From NCBI GenBank assembly GCA_002457515.1, contig NTJN01000001.1, positions 62,001 to 126,000 on the forward strand: a DNA stretch of 64,000 bases, written 5' to 3'. A program made the translations under genes and the position numbers. The stretch's first letter is position 1. Each line of letters starts with the position of its first letter. Source of the DNA: Pelagibacterales bacterium MED-G40. GTDB taxonomy: Bacteria; Pseudomonadota; Alphaproteobacteria; Pelagibacterales; Pelagibacteraceae. The notes under the pieces were generated by a model. That model was not told the DNA's origin and did no database searches. It saw only the letters and a program-made list of their open reading frames with translations. Positions 41,932-53,242 of this stretch are shown here, in pieces.

Positions 41932-42690
41932 TTATAATCTTACAGATACATTTTTAGAATTCAAATATTCTTTAGCTTCCTTAATTTTGTATTCACCGTA
42001 GTGAAAAATAGAAGCTGCCAAAACTGCACTTGCTCCTCCTTTTACTATGCCATCGTATAAATGATCCAATGTTCCAACTCCCCCAGATGCAATAACAGGG
42101 ATATTAGTGCTCCTAGTAATTTCTTTTAATAGATCAACGTCGTAACCAGATTTAGTTCCGTCTTTATCCATTGAAGTTAATAAAATTTCGCCCGCTCCAT
42201 TGAACTCTATTTGTTTAGCAAACTCCACAGCGTCAATACCTGTTTTATTTCTTCCGCCATGTGTAAATACTTCCCATTTATTTTCTGAAACTTTTTTCGC
42301 ATCAATGGCAACAACAATACATTGAGATCCAAATTTTTTTGATGCCTCTTTAACAAATTCTACATTCTTGACAGCTGCGGTATTAATGGAAACTTTATCT
42401 GCGCCAGCTAACAACAGATCAGTGATATTTTGAATTGTTCTAACACCGCCTCCAACAGTTAGAGGAACAAAGCATTCTTTTGCAGTTTTTCTAACAATAT
42501 CTATGATTGTATCTCTATTTTCATTTGATGCAGTAATATCAAGAAAACAAATCTCATCAGCTCCACCGTTACTATAAATTTTAGCCTGTTCAACTGGATC
42601 TCCAGCATCTTTTAATTCAACAAAGTTAATACCTTTAACAACTCTTCCATTTTTAACATCAAGACAAGGTATAATTCTATTTTTAAGCAT
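41932..42690 (-). CDS. hisF: Imidazole glycerol phosphate synthase subunit HisF
   Basis: [20 protein letters not shown]. Confidence 0.98.
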   Translation of the reverse strand: MLKNRIIPCLDVKNGRVVKGINFVELKDAGDPVEQAKIYSNGGADEICFLDITASNENRDTIIDIVRKTAKECFVPLTVGGGVRTIQNITDLLLAGADKVSINTAAVKNVEFVKEASKKFGSQCIVVAIDAKKVSENKWEVFTHGGRNKTGIDAVEFAKQIEFNGAGEILLTSMDKDGTKSGYDVDLLKEITRSTNIPVIASGGVGTLDHLYDGIVKGGASAVLAASIFHYGEYKIKEAKEYLNSKNVSVRL

Positions 42691-43408
42691 TGATCTCCTT
42701 CGCTAACTCATCAAGTTTAATATCACCATCATAAATAGCTTTACCAACTATTATACCTTCAATTTTTTTATTATTTAAATCTTTCGCCTTCTTAATGTCA
42801 TTTATTGAAGAAACTCCACCTGATATGACAACTGGGCAATTAGAAATTTCAGCAATTTTAACTGTCTCTTCATAGTTGGGACTATTTTTCATTCCGTCTC
42901 GATTTATATCTGTAAAAATAATTCTGCTAACGCCAAAATCATTCACTTCTTTAAGGTAGTCTGTAGTTTTAATATTTAAATTTTCTTTCCAGCCAGACAC
43001 TGAGAGATTTCCATCCTTTGCGTCTAATCCTAAGGCAATCTTATTTTTAAACTTTTCACATGCTTCTTTTAAAAATTCTTTATTTTTAATTGCACCGCTA
43101 CCTAAGATCACTTTCTCTGCTCCTGTTTCAATATACTGCTTAATATTATCTATATTTCTTATTCCGCCGCCTATTTCAATTTTCAAATCATATTTTCTTA
43201 CTATTTCTTGAATAATATCTAGGTTAACTGTCTTACCGGTTAACGCGCCATCTAAATCAACAATGTGTAAGTTTTTAAAACCATGATCTTTGTATTTTGC
43301 TGCTTGATCAACTGGTGAAGTATTATATTCAGTTTTATTTTCAAAGTCGCCTTTGATTAATCTTACGCACTTCTTATCTTTAATATCTATTGCTGGAAAT
43401 ATTTTCAT
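42683..43408 (-). CDS. hisA: Phosphoribosylformimino-5-aminoimidazole carboxamide ribotide isomerase
   Basis: [18 protein letters not shown]. Confidence 0.97.
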   Translation of the reverse strand: MKIFPAIDIKDKKCVRLIKGDFENKTEYNTSPVDQAAKYKDHGFKNLHIVDLDGALTGKTVNLDIIQEIVRKYDLKIEIGGGIRNIDNIKQYIETGAEKVILGSGAIKNKEFLKEACEKFKNKIALGLDAKDGNLSVSGWKENLNIKTTDYLKEVNDFGVSRIIFTDINRDGMKNSPNYEETVKIAEISNCPVVISGGVSSINDIKKAKDLNNKKIEGIIVGKAIYDGDIKLDELAKEINA

Positions 43409-43410
43409 AA

Positions 43411-44037
43411 TTACAAATCTAAAAAATTTTTAATTATATTTAAACCAGTTTTATCACTCTTTTCGGGGTGAAATTGCGTACCGAACAAATTTTCTTTTTC
43501 GATTGAACAAACAATTTTTGATGAATAATCAGTTGTTGCTGAAATGACTGATTTATCATCAGGAATAAATTCATAACTATGTACAAAATACATGTGAGAT
43601 TTATTTTTTATGTCCTTAAATAATTTGCTTTCCTTTTGTATCTCAATTTCGTTCCAACCAATGTGTGGGAGTTTGAATTTTCCATTTTGGTTATCTATCT
43701 TAGAAACTTTTCCTGAAATCCAGCCTAATCCTTTTGTTTCAGCTTCTTCATAACCAATATCAGCAAACATTTGCAAACCAACGCAAATTCCTAATAGCGG
43801 TTTTTTCTTCGTAATTGCAAATTCTTTAAGAGTATCAACTAATCCGTTAATATTGTTTAGAGAATCAACACAGCTTTTAAATGAACCTTGACCAGGTAGA
43901 ACAATTTTATCGCTAGCATTTATTTTTTTAATATCTGAAGTTACTTCTAGATTGACTTTGCCTTTAGCTACCTCTGTAAAAGAGTTAATGACTGAGCTAA
44001 TATTGCCCGATTGGTAGTCAACGATTGTGACGTTCAT
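43411..44037 (-). CDS. hisH: Imidazole glycerol phosphate synthase subunit HisH
   Basis: IVDYQSGNISSV, GICVGLQMF, FGTQFHPEKS. Confidence 0.97.
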   Translation of the reverse strand: MNVTIVDYQSGNISSVINSFTEVAKGKVNLEVTSDIKKINASDKIVLPGQGSFKSCVDSLNNINGLVDTLKEFAITKKKPLLGICVGLQMFADIGYEEAETKGLGWISGKVSKIDNQNGKFKLPHIGWNEIEIQKESKLFKDIKNKSHMYFVHSYEFIPDDKSVISATTDYSSKIVCSIEKENLFGTQFHPEKSDKTGLNIIKNFLDL

Positions 44038-44041
44038 TTAT

Positions 44042-44632
44042 TTATAAAGAGCCTTTTGTAGATGGCACAGAGTTTTTTATTCTTTTATCTATTTCAAGTG
44101 CATCTTTTAGAGATCTTGCTAAACCTTTAAAGCATGACTCTATTTTGTGGTGGCTGTTATCACCATAAATATTTTCTATGTGTAAAGTAACTCCTGCAGA
44201 TTGTGAAAATGCTTGAAACCATTCCTTGAATAGCTCAGTGTCCATCTCGCCTAACTTTTCAACCGCTAAATCTACTTTCCAAATTAAATAAGGTCTATTA
44301 GATACATCGATTGAAACTCGGCTTAATGTTTCATCCATTGGTATCATAGTTGAGGCATATCTTGTTATACCTTTTCTATTACCTGCAGCTTTTTTGATAG
44401 CTTCTCCAATAGCGATACCTGTATCTTCAGTAGTGTGGTGAAGATCAATGTGAGTATCACCTTTGGCTTTAACTTCAATATCAATTAAGGAGTGCTTTGA
44501 TAACTGCTCAAGCATGTGATCAAGAAAGCCTATTCCAGTTTTAATATTGTATTTGCCTTTGCCATCAATATTAACTGCTACAGAAATATTAGTTTCCTTA
44601 GTTTTTCTTATAATTTTTGCTTTTCTTGTCAT
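44042..44632 (-). CDS. hisB: Imidazoleglycerol-phosphate dehydratase
   Basis: [31 protein letters not shown]. Confidence 0.97.
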   Translation of the reverse strand: MTRKAKIIRKTKETNISVAVNIDGKGKYNIKTGIGFLDHMLEQLSKHSLIDIEVKAKGDTHIDLHHTTEDTGIAIGEAIKKAAGNRKGITRYASTMIPMDETLSRVSIDVSNRPYLIWKVDLAVEKLGEMDTELFKEWFQAFSQSAGVTLHIENIYGDNSHHKIESCFKGLARSLKDALEIDKRIKNSVPSTKGSL

Positions 44633-44736
44633 AAAAATCAGAAAATATAATCAAAGATATATAATTAAATGGTCATTTTAGCAATAAATCCAAATTATCT
44701 ATTGAAGAAATAAAATTAATCTCCACATACAATATC

Positions 44737-45276
44737 ATGAATACAGCTGAAAAATGGCATGGAACAACCATTGTATTGCTTAGAAAAAATAAACAAACTG
44801 TCGTAGCAGGGGACGGTCAAGTTAGTTTAGGAAATACAGTTCTAAAAAGTAAGGCTAAGAAAGTTAGAAAAATTGACAAAAGGGGAGTAATAGCAGGTTT
44901 TGCTGGATCTACTGCTGATGCATTAACTTTATTTGAAAGACTAGAAGCAAAACTTGAAAAACATGCAGGGAATCTACCAAGAGCCGCGGTAGAACTTGCT
45001 AAAGATTGGAGAAGCGATAAATACTTAAGAAGATTAGAGGCTTTGATGGCTGTAGCTGATAAAGAAACCAGCTTTATTATCTCTGGAACCGGTGATGTTT
45101 TAGAACCAGAAGATGGAATAATTGGAATCGGTTCTGGTGGAAACTATGCATTAGCTGCCGCTAAAGTATTAATGGAAACTGACTTAAGTGCTGAGGAAGT
45201 TGCTAGAAAATCAATAAAAGTTGCTTCGGATATTTGTGTATTTACAAATAACAACGTAACAGTAGAAAAAATTTAA
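44737..45276 (+). CDS. hslV: ATP-dependent protease subunit HslV
   Basis: [30 protein letters not shown]. Confidence 0.98.
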   Translation: MNTAEKWHGTTIVLLRKNKQTVVAGDGQVSLGNTVLKSKAKKVRKIDKRGVIAGFAGSTADALTLFERLEAKLEKHAGNLPRAAVELAKDWRSDKYLRRLEALMAVADKETSFIISGTGDVLEPEDGIIGIGSGGNYALAAAKVLMETDLSAEEVARKSIKVASDICVFTNNNVTVEKI

Positions 45277-45278
45277 AA

Positions 45279-46658
45279 ATGCCAGGAAGTAAAAAAATTA
45301 CCAACTTAAATTTAGTAAAAGACAGTAAAAAGAAAACTGACTCAAAAGTAAGTGCTTTGTCTCCTAGAGAAATTGTTTCTGAGTTAGACAGGTATGTGAT
45401 TGGTCAAAAAGAAGCAAAAAAAGCAGTAGCAGTAGCCCTTAGAAATAGATGGAGAAGACAAGCGTTAACTGATGAAATGAAAGAAGAAGTTTTACCTAAA
45501 AATATTTTAATGATCGGGCCAACAGGCGTGGGAAAAACAGAGATTTCTAGAAGATTATCTAAGTTAGCAGAGGCTCCTTTTATAAAAGTTGAAGCAACTA
45601 GATTTACTGAGGTTGGCTATGTAGGTAGGGACGTAGAACAAATTATAAGAGATTTGATCGAGATAGCTATCGCCATGGAGAGAGAGAAAAAAAGAAAAGA
45701 GGTAAACGCTAAAGCGCAATTAGCAGCTGAGGAAAAAGTTTTAGATGCTTTGGTAGGAAACAAAGCAAGCGTTGCCACTAGAGAAAGCTTCAGAAAAAGA
45801 CTTAGAAACGGGGATTTGGATAATAATGAGATTGAAATTGAAGTTAATCAAGGTGCATCAAACATGCAAAGTTTTGAAATTCCAGGAATGCCAGGAGCCA
45901 ATGTAGGTATGGTTAATATTGGAGAAATTTTAGGAAAATCGATGGGCAACAAAAAAGGTAAAAAGAAAAAAATGAATGTGAAAGAATCCCATGAAATCTT
46001 AGTTGCTCAAGAGTCAGACAAAATGATTGAGGAAGACAAAATAGTAAAAGAGGCAAAAAAATACACTGAAGAAAATGGAATAGTTTTCTTAGATGAAATA
46101 GATAAAGTGTCAGCTAGGGGTGATAGAGCAGGTGGAGATGTCTCAAGAGAAGGAGTTCAAAGAGACTTGCTTCCACTTATCGAAGGCACAACAGTGAGTA
46201 CAAAACATGGTCCAATCAAAACAGATCATATTTTGTTCATTGCATCAGGTGCTTTTCAATTAGCAAAACCCTCAGATTTGCTGCCTGAACTTCAAGGTAG
46301 ATTACCAATAAGGGTTGAGTTAAGTGCTCTTAATGAAGAGGACTTTAAAAGAATTCTAAAAGAACCAGATAATAGTTTAATTAAACAATATAAAGCATTA
46401 CTTAAAACAGAAAATGTCGACTTAGATTTTACAGAGGATGGTATTGATATGCTTGCTAAGTTATCTGCAGAAATAAATACGTCTGTAGAAAATATTGGAG
46501 CGAGAAGGTTGCATACTATAATTGAAAAAGTTTTAGATGATATAAGTTTTAATGCCTCTGATAAGCCAGGGGAGAAAATTACTATAAACAAGTCTTACGT
46601 TGAAAAAAATCTAGGTAATTTAGTAAAAGACACTGATTTATCGAAATTTATTTTATAA
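45279..46658 (+). CDS. hslU: ATP-dependent protease ATPase subunit HslU
   Basis: [43 protein letters not shown]. Confidence 0.98.
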   Translation: MPGSKKITNLNLVKDSKKKTDSKVSALSPREIVSELDRYVIGQKEAKKAVAVALRNRWRRQALTDEMKEEVLPKNILMIGPTGVGKTEISRRLSKLAEAPFIKVEATRFTEVGYVGRDVEQIIRDLIEIAIAMEREKKRKEVNAKAQLAAEEKVLDALVGNKASVATRESFRKRLRNGDLDNNEIEIEVNQGASNMQSFEIPGMPGANVGMVNIGEILGKSMGNKKGKKKKMNVKESHEILVAQESDKMIEEDKIVKEAKKYTEENGIVFLDEIDKVSARGDRAGGDVSREGVQRDLLPLIEGTTVSTKHGPIKTDHILFIASGAFQLAKPSDLLPELQGRLPIRVELSALNEEDFKRILKEPDNSLIKQYKALLKTENVDLDFTEDGIDMLAKLSAEINTSVENIGARRLHTIIEKVLDDISFNASDKPGEKITINKSYVEKNLGNLVKDTDLSKFIL

Positions 46659-47069
46659 TTTTTTAAGCTTAATAATTAAAGCACCTTCTCCACCGTCTTT
46701 TTTATCCGCCGATACAACACTATGTACTAATCCAGAAAGCTCAGGTGTAGACTTTATATAATCTGGTATTGAATGCCTTAATTTACTTAAATCTTCCGAT
46801 TCAAATACGTTTTGTTCAGTTTTAGAATGAATGCCCTTGCCGGTAACAATTAATATTTCTTTATACCTTTTTTCAAAGCAAAGCTTTATAATTTCTTTAA
46901 CTTTTTTATTTGCTTCTTCTAAGTTAAAGCCATGGAAATCAAATTTATATCTTTCTTTATTTGAAGATTTTTCATCCTGCCGATCCTTATCAAAAATATC
47001 TTTTGGGTTTTTTATATATTCTTCCCAGTCTTTTTGATTAGTTTTAGATAAAATATCTTTTTTTTTCAC
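46653..47069 (-). CDS. Smr-domain protein
   Basis: [35 protein letters not shown]. Confidence 0.92.
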   Translation of the reverse strand: MKKKDILSKTNQKDWEEYIKNPKDIFDKDRQDEKSSNKERYKFDFHGFNLEEANKKVKEIIKLCFEKRYKEILIVTGKGIHSKTEQNVFESEDLSKLRHSIPDYIKSTPELSGLVHSVVSADKKDGGEGALIIKLKKL

Positions 47070-47674
47070 TTATTGCTGACAATTTCAGCTAAGTACCAAT
47101 TGGGTTTTTTGCTAAACACATTTCTAGAGAATTTCCAGTGATCTGTGACTGTCTTAATTTTATCTGGATTACCTTCGATAATTTTATTTTCTTTGTCTCT
47201 TTTAACAGAGATTATTTCGCATACAAATTTAACGGTTGCATAAAATTCATTTTTAATTTTTTCAAATTTCTCTAATTTTGATTGTTTAAAACCTACAAAA
47301 GTAAGCTCTGATTTTATATTTTCTTTCTCTCTTTGAATGATAGCTGACTCAAAGTTTGATGACATTTGAGAAGTTAATAAACTTTTTAAATTTTTCTTAT
47401 CTCCTTTAGCAAATGCGGTAATAATACTCTCATAGGCTATTTCTGCTCCTTTTAAAAACTTTTCTTTCTGTTCTCCTTCTAAACCTGTCTCTTCGAACTT
47501 TTCTTCTTGAACATTTTCTTTTTTAAATTGTTCAAATTTTCTCTCACTAAACCCACTAAATACCTTGTCTTCATGGCCAGTTTTTCTACCTAGGATATTT
47601 CTCAATCTTAAGATTATAAATCCTGCTATCATTGCTAATAAAATTATGTCTATATATCCAAAATTATTACTCAT
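47066..47674 (-). CDS. Tim44/TimA-like domain protein
   Basis: N-terminal TM IDIILLAMIAGFIILRLRNILGRKTG; Tim44-like C-terminus; ATG at 47674 preferred. Confidence 0.88.
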   Translation of the reverse strand: MSNNFGYIDIILLAMIAGFIILRLRNILGRKTGHEDKVFSGFSERKFEQFKKENVQEEKFEETGLEGEQKEKFLKGAEIAYESIITAFAKGDKKNLKSLLTSQMSSNFESAIIQREKENIKSELTFVGFKQSKLEKFEKIKNEFYATVKFVCEIISVKRDKENKIIEGNPDKIKTVTDHWKFSRNVFSKKPNWYLAEIVSNK

Positions 47675-47718
47675 AGTTTGATAAATATACATGAATAATA
47701 TATTTTTGTAATAGACAA

Positions 47719-48156
47719 ATGAACTCATTATTGCTTACCATTATTGGCTTACCTATTTTAGAAATATGGATTATGATTAAGGTGGGCACACAAATAGGTG
47801 CTCTCAATACTATATTATTAATATTTTTAACTGCGATATTAGGTCTTTATTTCGCTAGAGTTCAGGGTCTGAACACTATTAAGTCAGGCTTTTACAATTT
47901 ATATCAAAATAAAATTCCAATATACGAAATTATCTCAGGAGCATCTATTGCAATAGCTTCTGTTTTTTTAATTATACCGGGATTTATGACTGACTTTATT
48001 GGTTTTGTTTTACTAATTCCCTTTACTAGAAAACTGATTATAAATCATTTATTGAAAAACTATCAGCCAAAAAATCAGCACAACGACATTGTCGATGGTG
48101 AAATTATAGAAGAAAAAGAAATTATAGAAAAGAAAAAAGAAAAAGATGAGCTATAA
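47719..48156 (+). CDS. FxsA family membrane protein
   Basis: LPILEIWIMIKVGTQIGALNTILLIFLTAILGLYFARVQG. Confidence 0.9.
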   Translation: MNSLLLTIIGLPILEIWIMIKVGTQIGALNTILLIFLTAILGLYFARVQGLNTIKSGFYNLYQNKIPIYEIISGASIAIASVFLIIPGFMTDFIGFVLLIPFTRKLIINHLLKNYQPKNQHNDIVDGEIIEEKEIIEKKKEKDEL

Positions 48157-48562
48157 AATAGTAGGGAAATATATTAAGGATTTAAAATTTACTATTGCTG
48201 ACCCAAAAGACTTTTTCTTACTAACAAAGAATATTTCTAATTATAAAATAAAGATTGATATAAAGAGCAAAAGTTTTAAAGAAAAAATGATTGAAGTTGA
48301 AACCACTCTTTCTCTTAATCCAACAAAAAGCAATTTTGATGAAATTGATGTTAAGATCGTTTATTCAACTATAATTGAGTTAGATATAAATCTTAATGAT
48401 AAGAAAGAATTAGAAAATATTATTTTAGTAAAAGTGCCCTCAGAGATTTATCCTAATATTAGAGAAATATTTATTTCACTTTTTGAAAAATCTGGTTTTA
48501 AAGACGTTAAAATAGACAGAATTGTAGATTTTGAAAAACTTTATCTTCAAAATCAAAATTAA
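48146..48562 (+). CDS. secB: SecB-like chaperone
   Basis: IVGKYIKDLKFTIADP; synteny with dnaQ-coaE-aroE; divergent sequence. Confidence 0.75.
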   Translation: MSYKIVGKYIKDLKFTIADPKDFFLLTKNISNYKIKIDIKSKSFKEKMIEVETTLSLNPTKSNFDEIDVKIVYSTIIELDINLNDKKELENIILVKVPSEIYPNIREIFISLFEKSGFKDVKIDRIVDFEKLYLQNQN

Positions 48563-49227
48563 TAAAAATTTTTTTTTAATTCATTTTTAAGAAAATTTTT
48601 ATGCCTTATCAGCTCTTCTGGGGTAGGCTTTATAATTTTTTTGCAATACTTTGAATTATCTCTTTCTACTTCATTAGTACTGCCTTCATCTTTTTCATTA
48701 AAAAATAGTTTAGGCTCTTTAACATCGAGCAAATTAATATATACTTCTCTTAGTAATTCGCAGTCTAAAATAGCGTTATGTTTTACTCTTCTTGATAAAT
48801 CGATATTAAATCTTTTACAAAGCCCATCCAGAGAATTTGATGCGCCAGGATATTTGCCTCTAGCTATCTCTAAAGTATCAATAACATTATCTTTTTTTAT
48901 TTCATTTTTTTTGATTAGTTTAAGTTCGTGATTAATAAATCCTAAGTCAAAAGGAGCATTATGAATAATAATTTTTCTTCCTGCGATGAAGTTAATCAAC
49001 TCATCTGCTATTTTTTCGAATTTATCCTTGTCCTTTAAAAACTTACCTGTAAAACCATGAATTTTTACAGCTTCTTCAGGTACATCTCTGCCAGGATTAA
49101 TAAGTTTGTGAAAAAAATTTTTTGTTGGAACAAGATCTTTGGTCTCAATACATGCAATTTCAACTATTCTATGATTTTCTTTCAAAGATAAGCCGGTTGT
49201 CTCTGTATCTAGAAAAATTTCATTCAT
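48559..49227 (-). CDS. dnaQ: DNA polymerase III epsilon subunit
   Basis: EIFLDTETTGLS, HNAPFDLGFIN, HNAILDCELL. Confidence 0.95.
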   Translation of the reverse strand: MNEIFLDTETTGLSLKENHRIVEIACIETKDLVPTKNFFHKLINPGRDVPEEAVKIHGFTGKFLKDKDKFEKIADELINFIAGRKIIIHNAPFDLGFINHELKLIKKNEIKKDNVIDTLEIARGKYPGASNSLDGLCKRFNIDLSRRVKHNAILDCELLREVYINLLDVKEPKLFFNEKDEGSTNEVERDNSKYCKKIIKPTPEELIRHKNFLKNELKKNFY

Positions 49228-49781
49228 AGTCTTTTTTTTAATTTATTAACTTGTTTTTTTAAACTTTTAAAAGATTTATTATTATAAATTACATAGTCAC
49301 AGTTTTTTATTTTTTTTTTATTTTTAAACTGTCTATTATCTAAAATTGTGAATATCTTTTTGTTTCCCCCTCTTCTTAAATATCTTCTTAATCTTAATTC
49401 TTTTTTTGCAGCAATATTTACGATTAAATCAAAATATTTGTTTAATTTGTTCTCAATTAAAAGTGGTATTTCGAAGATTTTTATTTTTCCTTTTTTTTTT
49501 AAAAATACCCTCATTTCTTTTCTTACCAAAGGGTGCACGACTAATTCTAATTCCTTTAATTTTTTTTTATCATTTTTGATAATACTTTTTATTTTTTGTT
49601 TAATCCCTTTTGCGTTTTTAATATTAAATTTTTTTTGGATTTTTTTGATAAAGTATTTTTTTGTATATAAATTTTTTACTGATTTATCAGCGCTAAAAAC
49701 AGAGTATTTACCTCCTGAGATAAGTTTAGCAACCGTAGATTTTCCTGATGATAGGGTTCCAGTAATACCAATATTAATCAT
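49224..49781 (-). CDS. coaE: Dephospho-CoA kinase
   Basis: NIGITGTLSSGKSTVAKLI, VVHPLVRKEM. Confidence 0.92.
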   Translation of the reverse strand: MINIGITGTLSSGKSTVAKLISGGKYSVFSADKSVKNLYTKKYFIKKIQKKFNIKNAKGIKQKIKSIIKNDKKKLKELELVVHPLVRKEMRVFLKKKGKIKIFEIPLLIENKLNKYFDLIVNIAAKKELRLRRYLRRGGNKKIFTILDNRQFKNKKKIKNCDYVIYNNKSFKSLKKQVNKLKKRL

Positions 49782-50568
49782 TTAAAATTTTTAACACTTT
49801 CTCGTCCACCTTGGGTTCAACTCCATTCCATATACTAAAAGAAAGTTGCGCCTGATAAGCAAACATCATTTTACCATTTTCAATTTGATTTCCTGATTTC
49901 TCCGCTTTTTGAAGAAAGTTTGTCTTAGATGGATTATATATAAGATCATAAAATAATTTATTTTTACCTAAACTTTTCAAATCTATATCAATATCGTCAG
50001 TTTTTTTAAGACCTAGACTTGTAGCGTTTATAATAATATCTGTGTCTTTAGTTATTCCCCAGTCTACTACCTCTATATTTGAATAAACTTTTTTAATTTC
50101 TTCAGCATATTTCTTTGTTCTATTGCTTACAAAAATCTTAGAAACGCCTAATTTTTTTAATGCATAGATAATTGAAGTTACAACACCGCCGGCTCCAAGA
50201 ATAAGTGCTGATTTATTTTTAATTTTAAAATTTGTATATTGAAGAGCCTTTTTAAAACCATTGGCATCAGTATTCTCCCCAAATACTTTTCCATCTTTCC
50301 TGAATACCGTGTTTACAGATCTTGTTTCGTTAGCTAGTGGAGTAAGTTCGTCTAATAAAGGAATGATAACTTTTTTGAAAGGCAATGTAATATTTAATCC
50401 ATCAACTTTACCAGACTTCACTTCATTTATAATTTCTTTTAGCTCGTCTTTAGCAAGAAGGGCTTTTTCATAAATGGCCTTAATGTTATGTAACTTCATC
50501 CAATAATTATGTATCTTTGGTGACAAAGAGTGCTCTATCGGATTTCCTATAACTAAAAATTTTTTCAT
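49774..50568 (-). CDS. aroE: Shikimate dehydrogenase
   Basis: FLVIGNPIEHSLSPKIHNYW, NITLPFKK, NTDANGFKKAL. Confidence 0.96.
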   Translation of the reverse strand: MKKFLVIGNPIEHSLSPKIHNYWMKLHNIKAIYEKALLAKDELKEIINEVKSGKVDGLNITLPFKKVIIPLLDELTPLANETRSVNTVFRKDGKVFGENTDANGFKKALQYTNFKIKNKSALILGAGGVVTSIIYALKKLGVSKIFVSNRTKKYAEEIKKVYSNIEVVDWGITKDTDIIINATSLGLKKTDDIDIDLKSLGKNKLFYDLIYNPSKTNFLQKAEKSGNQIENGKMMFAYQAQLSFSIWNGVEPKVDEKVLKILND

Positions 50569-51146
50569 TTTATCCTACTTAAATAGTCTTTTATTTTTTG
50601 AATGGGTAGACCCATTATACTATTTTCATCTCCTTCTATTTTGGAGAATAAATTTTTACCTCCCGCTTCTATTTGATAAACTCCGTAAGCATATAGTTCC
50701 TTGTCTTTAATTCTTTTTAAATATGATTTAATTTCTTCTAAATTAAGCTCCTTCATTGTTAACTTTGAGGCATCAGTGTAATTCCAAATCATTGACCCAT
50801 TTTTTGAAATACAAACTGAACTAATTAGTTGATGCTCCTGCCCATTAAGATCTTGAAGAATGTTTAGTGCTTCTTCCCTATTTTTTGGCTTTGAAATTAA
50901 TTTACCCTTTAAATCTATTACGCTGTCAGCCCCAATTACATACGAGTTGGGTTCTTTTGTGCTAATCTTGTTAGCTTTTAGCTCTGCTAAATTCTTAGAA
51001 ATTAACTCTGGACTTGCTTTCTCATTTTGTAAAGATTCTTTAACTTGGTCTTCATCTATATTCGCAGGCATGACTTCACATTTGATATTGTTTTTATCCA
51101 AGATCTCTTTTCTCACTCCGCTTTTTGATGCTAGAATAATTTTCAT
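50565..51146 (-). CDS. maf: Maf-like nucleotide pyrophosphatase
   Basis: IILASKSGVRKEIL, YVIGADSVI, GLPIQKI. Confidence 0.95.
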   Translation of the reverse strand: MKIILASKSGVRKEILDKNNIKCEVMPANIDEDQVKESLQNEKASPELISKNLAELKANKISTKEPNSYVIGADSVIDLKGKLISKPKNREEALNILQDLNGQEHQLISSVCISKNGSMIWNYTDASKLTMKELNLEEIKSYLKRIKDKELYAYGVYQIEAGGKNLFSKIEGDENSIMGLPIQKIKDYLSRIK

Positions 51147-51964
51147 TTATTTTTTTTAATATCATGTATTTTTAAAACAGAAGCCGCTGTTTCTTCTATT
51201 GATTTACGAGTAACGTCTATCATTGGCCAATTATATTTTTTAAACAATTCTTTCGACTCTTCTAGCTCTTTCCTAATGGATTCTAAATTTGTGTAAGAGG
51301 GTAGATTTTTTTCATTCATAATAGCGACTCTATTTCTTCTAATGTCTGATAGTCGCTCAGCATCAGCAAATAAACCTACTACGCAAGCTGATAATTCTTT
51401 TTTTTTTAATCCGCTTGGAATTTCTTGTTTATGTATGAGTGGAATATTCATGGTCTTATATCCCCTATTAGATAAATAGATAGAAGTTGGAGTTTTACCA
51501 GTTCTACTCACTCCAAGCAAAACTATGTCTGATTGATTTACATCCTCAGTTTTTTTTCCATCATCATGGGACATTGTAAATTGTATAGCCTCAATTCTTT
51601 TATAATAATCTTCGTCCATTACATGTTGTGCGCTGGGCGTGTGAGAGGCTTTTTGGTTAAGCAACTTTGAAAAGGTTAAAATTAAATTACCTAGCACCCC
51701 AAAGCAAGGTATGTTTTGGTTAGAGCTTATGGTTGCTAAATATTTTGCTAGTTTAGTCTCGACGATAGTGTAAAGAATTATTGAATTGTTTAAAGAAGCA
51801 CACTCTTTGACAATTTTATCAATTTGTTGTTCTGTTCTAACAAACACGAATTCTTTTTTATTATAACTAAAGTTTGCAAATTGAGATTTGAGTGACAAAA
51901 ATATTCTGTCTAATGTCTCTCCGGTTGAATCTGAAATTAAATATACGTTGTATTTTTCGGACAT
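51143..51964 (-). CDS. ppsR: Pyruvate, water dikinase/PPDK regulatory protein (DUF299)
   Basis: YNVYLISDSTGETLDRIFLSLKSQF, LGVSRTGKTPTSIYLSNRGYK; ATG at 51964 preferred over 52036. Confidence 0.93.
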   Translation of the reverse strand: MSEKYNVYLISDSTGETLDRIFLSLKSQFANFSYNKKEFVFVRTEQQIDKIVKECASLNNSIILYTIVETKLAKYLATISSNQNIPCFGVLGNLILTFSKLLNQKASHTPSAQHVMDEDYYKRIEAIQFTMSHDDGKKTEDVNQSDIVLLGVSRTGKTPTSIYLSNRGYKTMNIPLIHKQEIPSGLKKKELSACVVGLFADAERLSDIRRNRVAIMNEKNLPSYTNLESIRKELEESKELFKKYNWPMIDVTRKSIEETAASVLKIHDIKKNK

Positions 51965-52246
51965 AAATATGTTGATATTTAAGTTATAATTCTGTTTTAT
52001 ACATTTTAATTTTTCCTTTAAAAAAAATATTAACATTAATTAACACATTTTTAACATCTTGTTGGATGTTAATATTTTTATTAAGACCATTAGATAAATG
52101 GTGATGTTTTTTTAAATTAAGCAAAAAAACTATATTTTAAGATATATTAATGGGAATAAAATGTGAGAAAATATGTATAAATAGTTATATCTCTTACAAA
52201 CATGACCTATTACTAATACTACTCTTATAATTATATTATTATATTA
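51965..52246. other. Candidate chromosomal replication origin (ppsR-hemE intergenic)
   Basis: 282 bp AT-rich noncoding gap, the longest here, flanked by ppsR-maf-aroE-coaE-dnaQ and hemE, the order flanking Caulobacter Cori; contains inverted repeats. No DnaA box identified. Confidence 0.55.
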
Positions 52247-53242
52247 ATGAAGAAACTTAACAAATGTTTAATTGATAAAGACTGTTCATCATTGCCTGTT
52301 TGGTTTATGAGACAAGCAGGACGATATCTGCCAGAATTTCGTAAAATAAGAAGTAAAAATCAAAATTTTGTAGAATTATGTCTTAATAGCGAATTATCTT
52401 CAGAGATCACATTACAACCGCTAAAAAGGTTCAATCTTGATGCCGCTATTATCTTCTCAGATATTTTAATGGTGCCCTATGGATTAGGTCAAAATTTAAA
52501 TTTCATTAAAAACGAGGGACCAGAATTGTCAAAATTTGATCTATCTATTTTTTTAAATAATAGTAAAGAAAATTTCACAAAAAAATTAAATCCTATTTAT
52601 CAAGCAATTTCAAAAACAAGAAAGAAGCTTAACCAAGAAAAATCTCTTATATGCTTTGTTGGATCTCCATGGACATTATTATTCTACATGTTTAATGGAA
52701 AAAAAAATCTCAATTTTATAAATGATAAAAGCGTTGATCTTGAAATTATTTTAGAAAAATTAAATGAATACCTAACTTTACACATTGAAAATCAATTTAA
52801 CGCAGGCGCCGATATTGTCCAGATTTTTGACTCGTGGGCTGGTTTAATACCAGAAAAAAATTTAAGCGAATATTGTTATATCCCTAATCAAAAACTAGTT
52901 GAGCACTGTAAAAAGATTAATCTTCCTGTAATTTGTTTCCCAAAAGGAATTAAAAAAAAATATAAAGAATTTTTAGAAATCGTAAAACCAAATGGAATTA
53001 ATATCGATTATGATATTGATCCTATTTGGGCAAAAGACAATTTAACAAATGTGTGCTTACAAGGAGGAATGAGCCCAAAAATTTTATTAGAAGATGAAAA
53101 AACAATATTTTCAGAAGTTGATAAATATTTAAATATATTTAATAATTCACCTTATATATTTAATCTTGGTCATGGGTTGCTTCCCGAAACAAACCCAGAC
53201 GTGCTTAAAAAGGTTATAGAAAGAGTAAGCTCATACAAATGA
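52247..53242 (+). CDS. hemE: Uroporphyrinogen decarboxylase
   Basis: PVWFMRQAGRYLPEFRKIR, FSDILMVPYGLGQ. Confidence 0.97.
   Translation: MKKLNKCLIDKDCSSLPVWFMRQAGRYLPEFRKIRSKNQNFVELCLNSELSSEITLQPLKRFNLDAAIIFSDILMVPYGLGQNLNFIKNEGPELSKFDLSIFLNNSKENFTKKLNPIYQAISKTRKKLNQEKSLICFVGSPWTLLFYMFNGKKNLNFINDKSVDLEIILEKLNEYLTLHIENQFNAGADIVQIFDSWAGLIPEKNLSEYCYIPNQKLVEHCKKINLPVICFPKGIKKKYKEFLEIVKPNGINIDYDIDPIWAKDNLTNVCLQGGMSPKILLEDEKTIFSEVDKYLNIFNNSPYIFNLGHGLLPETNPDVLKKVIERVSSYK

Noticed and set aside
44702-44729. Possible RpoH-like promoter before hslV (TTGAAG..CCACATA)
   Set aside because: Poor match to CYTATNT and different spacing; too weak without a genome-wide motif model.
51965-52036. N-terminal extension of ppsR (MLIFFLKEKLKCIKQNYNLNINIF)
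   Set aside because: Conserved family start is MSEKYNVYLISDSTGETLD at 51964; the extension is probably intergenic.
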